Shown: one piece after another, positions 59,204 to 64,000 of the stretch
Layout of the letters: each line of letters begins with the position of its first letter
Numbering within the stretch: the first letter of the stretch is position 1
Source of the DNA: Tenodera sinensis
Lineage: Eukaryota; Arthropoda; Insecta; Mantodea; Mantidae
DNA length: 64,000 bases
Direction: 5' to 3'
Assembly (NCBI GenBank): GCA_030765045.1
Contig: CM060972.1
Coordinates: 61,610,773 to 61,674,772 of the forward strand
The notes under the pieces: model-generated
Databases searched by the model: none
What the model was told of the DNA's origin: nothing
What the model saw: the letters and a program-made list of their open reading frames with translations, nothing else
Program-made: the position numbers and the translations under genes

Positions 59204-59379
59204 ACAAAATTGATATTACAAGTGCTTCACAAGGAATAGTTATCAATATTAAATGTTGCAAGAATTTATATTCGCAAGACAGGGTAGCTTTTAAAGATCC
59301 AATCATTTATGAAGAATATGAATACGGAGAATATTTGTCTTATCACCCAGTAATCTGCCTTGTGAAACAACGTACTTGA
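59204..59379 (+). CDS. Unassigned open segment, possible terminal exon
   Basis: A plus-strand frame that continues past the LINE insertion encodes HKIDITSASQGIVINIKCCK, later DRVAFKDPIIYEEYEYGEYL and CLVKQRT, ending at TGA 59377-59379. Read without the LINE it would join to IVILFIKLEI (58031-58061). The composition looks protein-like and a poly(A) signal lies 370 bases downstream. I do not recognise the protein. It could be the last exon of another gene or a captured fragment. Confidence 0.35.
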
Positions 59380-59516
59380 AAGAAACTAAGAACTATAACA
59401 GATTCCAGATATCGATAGTTAAATGTAATGCTGGCATTATTCATAAAAGTTAGCAATGAACATTGTAATAGTTAAAAATGAAGCTGGCAATGGGAAAGCA
59501 AAAATCTTCTGTTAAT

Positions 59517-59572
59517 ATATCTAAATTAAGAACAAATTAGAAAGTAAAAGCTCCACTTATCTTATTAAGTTA
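59517..59572. repeat. SR fragment
   Basis: atatctaaattaagaacaaa through ctccacttatcttatta, a partial SR copy. Confidence 0.6.
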
Positions 59573-59746
59573 GTCGATCACTAAGTATATTTAGTGATTT
59601 ACAATTTGTAATATCTAATGGATTATGTAATAGTATGACTGTGATTAATGTTTATGGAACACATAAGAAGAAACTACAAATTATTCAGAAGTTTTATATT
59701 TTTTAAAATGTCACAAAAGCATTGTAAAGAACTTTTAGAATGTGCC

Positions 59747-59752
59747 AATAAA
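59747..59752 (+). terminator. Poly(A) signal
   Basis: AATAAA followed by a tgtgctgttaaattgtgt stretch. It would fit a 3' UTR of the unassigned segment ending at 59379. A separate SR-like fragment lies upstream at 59517-59572. Confidence 0.4.
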
Positions 59753-59759
59753 ATCTGAA

Positions 59760-60803
59760 CTGTGCTGTTAAATTGTGTACTTATTGCTTTGGCTTTTTAC
59801 TGAAATTAAAGATTTTTCATATAGTAATAATTTTATTATTAAGAAATTGATGAGCCTATTTTGGTGTGTATATGTTGCAAGCTTTTGCTGAAACTTGTCA
59901 TTTTATGAGGATTCAAGGCCAGTAATGAAAAGCCAGTAGGTATATGCTGAAAAAATGTAAATGTGCATATTCTGCCACAGTTCTTTATGAGATGATAGAA
60001 CATACTAGACATGTAGTATAACTGTTCTAACCTAATTTTGTTATATACCAGCATTTAGAGGCCCTGTCAGATTGTTTATATTATAAAATGTCATAATGAA
60101 GGATCTTATTAGCTCTACAAATTTTGGAACATTCTTACAAGGTAGTGTTGAACAGATGTATCTTGACTCTGCTCCTGCAACTGCAAGTAGTGCTATGACA
60201 TGGCCAGTGGTAGTTGTATTGTTTATAAAGAAGCACCTACCTCTACCTCAAAATGGGGCAAATCAGATTTGCTTCTTCCCATTTAGGAGCTAACATTGTT
60301 TTAGGTAAAGCCTTCCAAATAAGGTCTGTCTCACCTGTATTGTATAAAAATTGAGGGTCTTAGATTCTGCTCGAATTTTGAATTTTTCAATATTTGCTGC
60401 TAGTATGTTGGATCTGCTGATAATTTCTCCCCGTTTAAATCCAACTCATGAATACTAGCCTTGCGCTATAGCTGCCATTGCTCACATTAAATGAAGACAA
60501 ACTGTTTCTTTCCTCAGCAAAAGGTTTTGCTTTCTTGCAAATAATCGACCCCAAAAGAGGATCCTCCAATGGTCCCTGCTGCAAAAAGCACTTGAATATG
60601 CCCTCTCAAGCTGTTTATTTTCTGTTGTTTTCATAGCTTTTCTTGATGAACTCCGATTTTCATTCTGAAGGACAGACACAAAATTTAAAATTGAGGACTT
60701 TTTTTTTAATGTCTTAAATTATTGAAGTTCCATGCTAAACATCTCAGTTAACTGCTTACCACTCACTCCTTTTCTAAGTGCTCAATAATTTTTGTTTGCC
60801 AAC
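59760..60803. other. No recognisable feature
   Basis: AT-rich DNA between the possible terminal exon and the next SINE-A copy. Confidence 0.4.
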
Positions 60804-60815
60804 AATATAAGACAT

Positions 60816-60930
60816 TATTATTTATTTATGCCAACAAACTTACTGTTGGTGTTTTTAAACACACAAGCCGTGTGTGTGGTTCAAATCCCAGTTGTGGCAT
60901 TGAATTTTTAAGTTCCAGTTCTGCCTCTCA
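60816..60930 (-). repeat. SINE-A self-inverted, shortened, with 12-bp TSD
   Basis: Bounded by aatataagacat at 60804-60815 and 60931-60942. Complementary tail/body (attattatttatttatgcc ... ccgtgtgtg) switches at about 60878 to direct head/body (tggttcaaatcccagttgtg ... ttccagttctgcctctca). No overlap of complementary body halves remains. Confidence 0.9.
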
Positions 60931-61269
60931 AATATAAGACATGTTTCTTTTAGAACACATCTCACAGCTAATGAATTTTGATTTGCCACCACCAAATTCT
61001 CTGGGGAAGTACATGTCGCCACCACAATAGATCAATACAACAGAACTTCAACAACACAGATCAGTAGAACACCTTCTGATGTGGGAAGAACCATTTCCCG
61101 AAGCATGTTAGTAAGCAAAACGTAAGTGATGTAAATGTACTAATTATAACTCAACATCAAGTAAATCCAAAAATATATCACTATTTCTAGCTTTTTTTCA
61201 TATTTAATATAATGCTAGTATTCAATGAGTTAAAAATTAAATTACTTCTATGTCTGCATGGCTTGCTCC

Positions 61270-61500
61270 TTGTTTATGTAATAGCATAAATGTTGATTGG
61301 TGTGAGAAATGTTTAAGTTACTTTACATCATATTGTTGATTTGTATAAATGAATGTGTGGGATGTATACGCGACAGTAAAAAAAGAAAGAGTTGTATCAT
61401 AGCAACAATGTTCTGTTGTTGTATAATGAATGGCAGTAAATAAAGTTTAAAGTAAGCGATAGCATTTTGTATATTTACATAGTATACACACCCCATATAA
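61270..61500 (+). mobile_element. Probable 5' LTR end of a Gypsy element
   Basis: Sequence just before the primer-binding site contains an AATAAA (61438-61443), as expected for the R/U5 part of an LTR. The 5' LTR border could not be fixed and the 3' LTR lies outside the window. Confidence 0.4.
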
Positions 61501-61501
61501 T

Positions 61502-61520
61502 TGGTGAATTCCGACGTGAT
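61502..61520 (+). other. Primer-binding site, tRNA-Trp-like
   Basis: tggtgaattccgacgtgat resembles the complement of the 3' end of tRNA-Trp (tggtgaccccgacgtg), with two substitutions and one extra base. Elements of the CsRn1 group use tRNA-Trp. Confidence 0.55.
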
Positions 61521-61546
61521 AATTTACGAGTGCATCGCAAGACAAC

Positions 61547-62350
61547 ATGAATGAAAGCGAAAATCGCTTGAGGAAGCTAATCAGGTAAGCGTGAAGATCC
61601 CGCCATTCTGGGTAGAAAAACCAGAAATTTGGTTTTTTCAAGTCGAAGCACAATTTAAAATTTCCAAAATAACCCAGAAAGACACCAAATTTAACTATCT
61701 GGTTGCTCAACTTGAACCAAAATATCTAGAAAATATCTGGGACATAATTAAAGGTTCTGAATCGAACAAATATTATGCTGCCAAGGAACATCTTTTGAAT
61801 ACTTTCAAAGAAAGCAAAGAAAAGCAAATAAAACGCTTATTAATGGGTTTGGAGCTCGGAGACATGAAACCAAGCCAACTTTTAAGGAAAATGCAATCTT
61901 TAGCTGGTATTAACATATCCGAGAAAGTACTTCGCACTCTCTGGTTAGAAAAGTTACCGAACTCCATTAAGAATGTTTTGATAGTGTCTGACGAGGGTTT
62001 GGAGAAGATTGCTATTATGGCAGATAAAATTATTGAAATTAACCCCCATAATGAGCTTTACAGCATAAATAAAACAGCTAGTACGGATAATGAAGTATCC
62101 GAAAGCAACTGCGACGCCATAACCAAACTTTCTGCACAGATTCTGCTTTAGAACAGCGTATAGCCTCATTACAGCCTGTTAGGCCTAGAAGTTGAAGCTC
62201 CAGTCGAAATCGACATAGTAGAAGATATAATCACAATGGAAAATATTGTTATTATCATTTTAAGTTCAGAAACAAATGCTTTCCTGAAAAATGTCAACCT
62301 CCATGCTCACGGAATGATCTGGAAAACTTGAAAAAGTAGTTGAGTGTGCA
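61547..62350 (+). pseudogene. Gypsy (CsRn1-type) Gag, broken
   Basis: The ATG at 61547 leads to a stop within 14 codons; a frameshift restores a long frame (61591-62151) containing KIPPFWVEKPEIWFFQVEAQ, the start block of CsRn1-type Gag, and a helical capsid-like region. A further shift leads to a C-Y-Y-H ... C-x11...C zinc-binding motif at 62247-62306 (Cys-His-Cys-Cys), the unusual Gag zinc motif of that group. Non-functional as it stands. Confidence 0.65.
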
Positions 62351-63135
62351 GCGAACTCTGCTACTGAAACTATTAGTTATTGCTGCAAATCCCGCTTATT
62401 TGTGCATGACAAAAAAACAGGTTTACGATTCATTGTTGACAGTTGGGCTGATGTCTCCATAATTGCGGCAAATGCCAAAAACAAAAATTCACATTCAGAT
62501 TTTAAACTGTATGCAGCAAATGACACTGAGATTCCAACTTATGGGTTTAAAACCATGAATATTGATTTAGGACTCCGCAGACAACTCCAATGGCCTTTTA
62601 TAGTAGCAAAAACTGGCAAGGGTATTTTAGGAGCTGATTTTCTTAAAAAATTCAATTTATTAATTGACCTAAATAAAAGACAACTAATTGATAGTGAAAC
62701 AAAACTCTGCATCAAGGGTGAAATAACAGCTGTTACAGCTAATAATATAATTAGCACTTTGTCAAAAAATCAAAGATTTGCTGATTTACTATCCAATTAC
62801 CCAAATTTAACCAAACCTCAATTGGTACCCACAAAAATTGAACATGGTATCCAGCATTTCATTCCAACAGAAGGAACACCAACACATTGCAGACCAAGAC
62901 AACTGGATCCTCAGAAGCTTCACATTGCCAAACAGGAATTCCAGTTCATGCATGATAATGGAATTATTCGGCCATCAAAATCTCAATGGGCTAGTCCCCT
63001 GCATATAGTCCCAAAGAAAGATGGAACTTTCTGACCATGTGGTGACTATAGACGGCTGAATGCTCAAACTATCCCTGATGGATACCCAATACCTCGGATT
63101 GAAGATTTTCAACATATATTAAGAGAAAAAAAGGT

Positions 63136-63353
63136 AATTATTATTTATTTATGCCAACAAACTTACTGTTGGTGTTTTTAAACACACAAGCCGTGTGTGG
63201 GCAAAGTTTAAGAGGTAGAACCGGAACTTAAAAATTCAATGCCACAGTTTGTCACAATAGCTCAGTGGTAGAGCGTCCGCCCGGCAAGCAGAAGGTCTGT
63301 GGTTCAAATCCCAGTTGTGGCATTGAATTTTTAAGTTCCGGTTCTACCTCTTA
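63136..63353 (-). repeat. SINE-A self-inverted copy with tRNA-like head, in Gypsy RT
   Basis: TSD gaaaaaaaggta (63124-63135) and ggaaaaaaggta (63354-63365). The complementary tail/body is followed at 63251-63322 by a direct, nearly complete tRNA-like sequence. It has acceptor strands gtcacaa/ttgtggc, D arm gctc...gagc, anticodon stem tccgc/gcaga with a 7-base loop ccggcaa, and T loop ttcaaat, although the T stem pairs poorly. Then the body 5' half follows again in direct orientation. Confidence 0.93.
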
Positions 63354-63623
63354 GGAAAAAAGGTATTTAGTAAAATTGATCTCTTCAAGGCGTACTTCCA
63401 GATTCCAGTAGCCGAAGAAGATAAGCCAAAAACAGCAATAATTACTCCATTTGGATTGTATGAATTTAACGTAATGCCATTTGGACTTAGAAATGCACCA
63501 AGCAGTTTCCAACGCTTCATTAATGAAGTATTTAGAGGATTAAACTTTGTCTTTCCATATATTGATGATTGTCTGATCACTTCAGAATCTAATGTAATAC
63601 ATCGTGAACATCTCAAGATGGTA

Positions 63624-63814
63624 ATTATTATTTATTTATGCCAACAAACTTACTGTTGGTGTTTTTAAACACACAAGCCGTGTGTGGGCAAAGTTTAAGA
63701 GGTAGAACTGGAACTTAAAAATTCAATGCCACAACTGGGATTTGAACCACAGACCTTCCGCAAATCAAATCCCAGTTGTGGCATTGAATTTTTAAGTTCC
63801 AGTTCTACCTCTTA
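63624..63814 (-). repeat. SINE-A self-inverted copy in Gypsy RT
   Basis: TSD atctcaagatggta (14 bp, 63610-63623 and 63815-63828). Complementary tail/body/part head (gaggtagaactggaacttaa ... ccacagaccttccgc) switches at about 63764 to the direct sequence caaatcccagttgtggcatt ... ctacctctta. Most of the tRNA-like part is lost, giving arms of about 50 bases. Confidence 0.95.
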
Positions 63815-64000
63815 ATCTCAAGATGGTATTTGAAAGACTTAATAAACTTGGGCTCCACTTAAACGTCTCTAAATCAGTATTTGGTGTAGAACAACTGGAA
63901 TTTTTAGGACATTTAATCACCAGTGAAGGTTCCAGACCTCTACCAGATAAAGTGAAAGTGATTCTTGACTACAAGCTACCAGAAACAATTCATCATCTTC

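Larger units (their letters stand above)
62402..64000 (+). pseudogene. Gypsy Pol (protease and RT), interrupted twice by SINE-A
   Basis: The protease region starts near 62402; the active-site triplet, usually D-T/S-G-A, reads D-S-W-A (about 62438-62449). RT follows with IVPKKDGTF and then a stop (TGA 63032-63034) where family members have Trp/Arg-Pro-CGDYRRLN. The first SINE sits at 63136-63353, RT resumes with the FSKIDLFKAYFQIPV block and YIDD (63558-63569), the second SINE sits at 63624-63814, then the post-YIDD block LGHLITSEG continues to the window edge. RNase H and integrase would lie to the right. Confidence 0.85.

Noticed and set aside
63251..63322. Functional tRNA gene
   Set aside because: The T stem pairs poorly and the sequence is embedded in a SINE with body and tail.
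1..64000. CRISPR arrays, operons or bacterial genes
   Set aside because: No spaced direct-repeat arrays, no adjacent bacterial-type genes, and spliced genes plus SINEs show a eukaryotic genome.

Overview
This is eukaryotic, AT-rich genomic DNA and most likely comes from an arthropod. The evidence is spliced genes with long introns, tRNA-derived SINEs with target-site duplications (TSDs), and relics of LINE, Penelope, Gypsy, mariner/Tc1/pogo, hAT and piggyBac elements. I cannot place it below arthropod, and no tool was available to compare it with known genomes.

Only two host genes are clear. On the minus strand, five exons at 29451-29287, 21128-21010, 12480-12304, 7679-7525 and 2391-2268 encode C2H2 zinc fingers 1-7 and the start of finger 8 of transcription factor IIIA (TFIIIA, a 5S rRNA gene factor). 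All splice phases match and the gene runs off the left edge. On the plus strand, six coding exons from 39284 to 57059 encode a complete 345-residue mitochondrial amidoxime-reducing component (mARC), a molybdenum-cofactor enzyme. The two genes diverge from a GC-rich stretch near 30.3-30.9 kb that is probably a shared promoter region. A third possible coding exon (59204-59379, with a poly(A) signal at 59747) is unassigned.

The rest is mostly mobile DNA, often nested. In 1-30 kb, the TFIIIA introns hold an ORF1-only LINE with a SINE dimer inside it, three Penelope GIY-YIG fragments (one framed by a perfect 58-bp inverted repeat), a candidate solo LTR, a pogo-like element, a hAT element containing a short retroposon that contains a piggyBac-like element, three Tc1/mariner transposase relics, a 1.5-kb long-TIR element and two adjoining LINE copies. 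In 31-39 kb there is a decayed Jockey-type LINE split by an 851-bp palindromic transposon. In 39-57 kb, the mARC introns hold stacked SINEs, LINE pieces, a 1.9-kb hAT and a 1.27-kb mariner. In 57-64 kb there is an RNase H-bearing LINE 3' end and a Gypsy element of CsRn1 type whose reverse transcriptase is split by two SINEs.

The most unusual theme is that one tRNA-derived SINE family (here SINE-A) repeatedly occurs as self-inverted copies, in which the body is followed by an inverted copy of its own 5' part, with good TSDs. A second short retroposon (here SR) shows the same architecture. Family names SINE-A, -B, -C, -D and SR are labels used only in this annotation.
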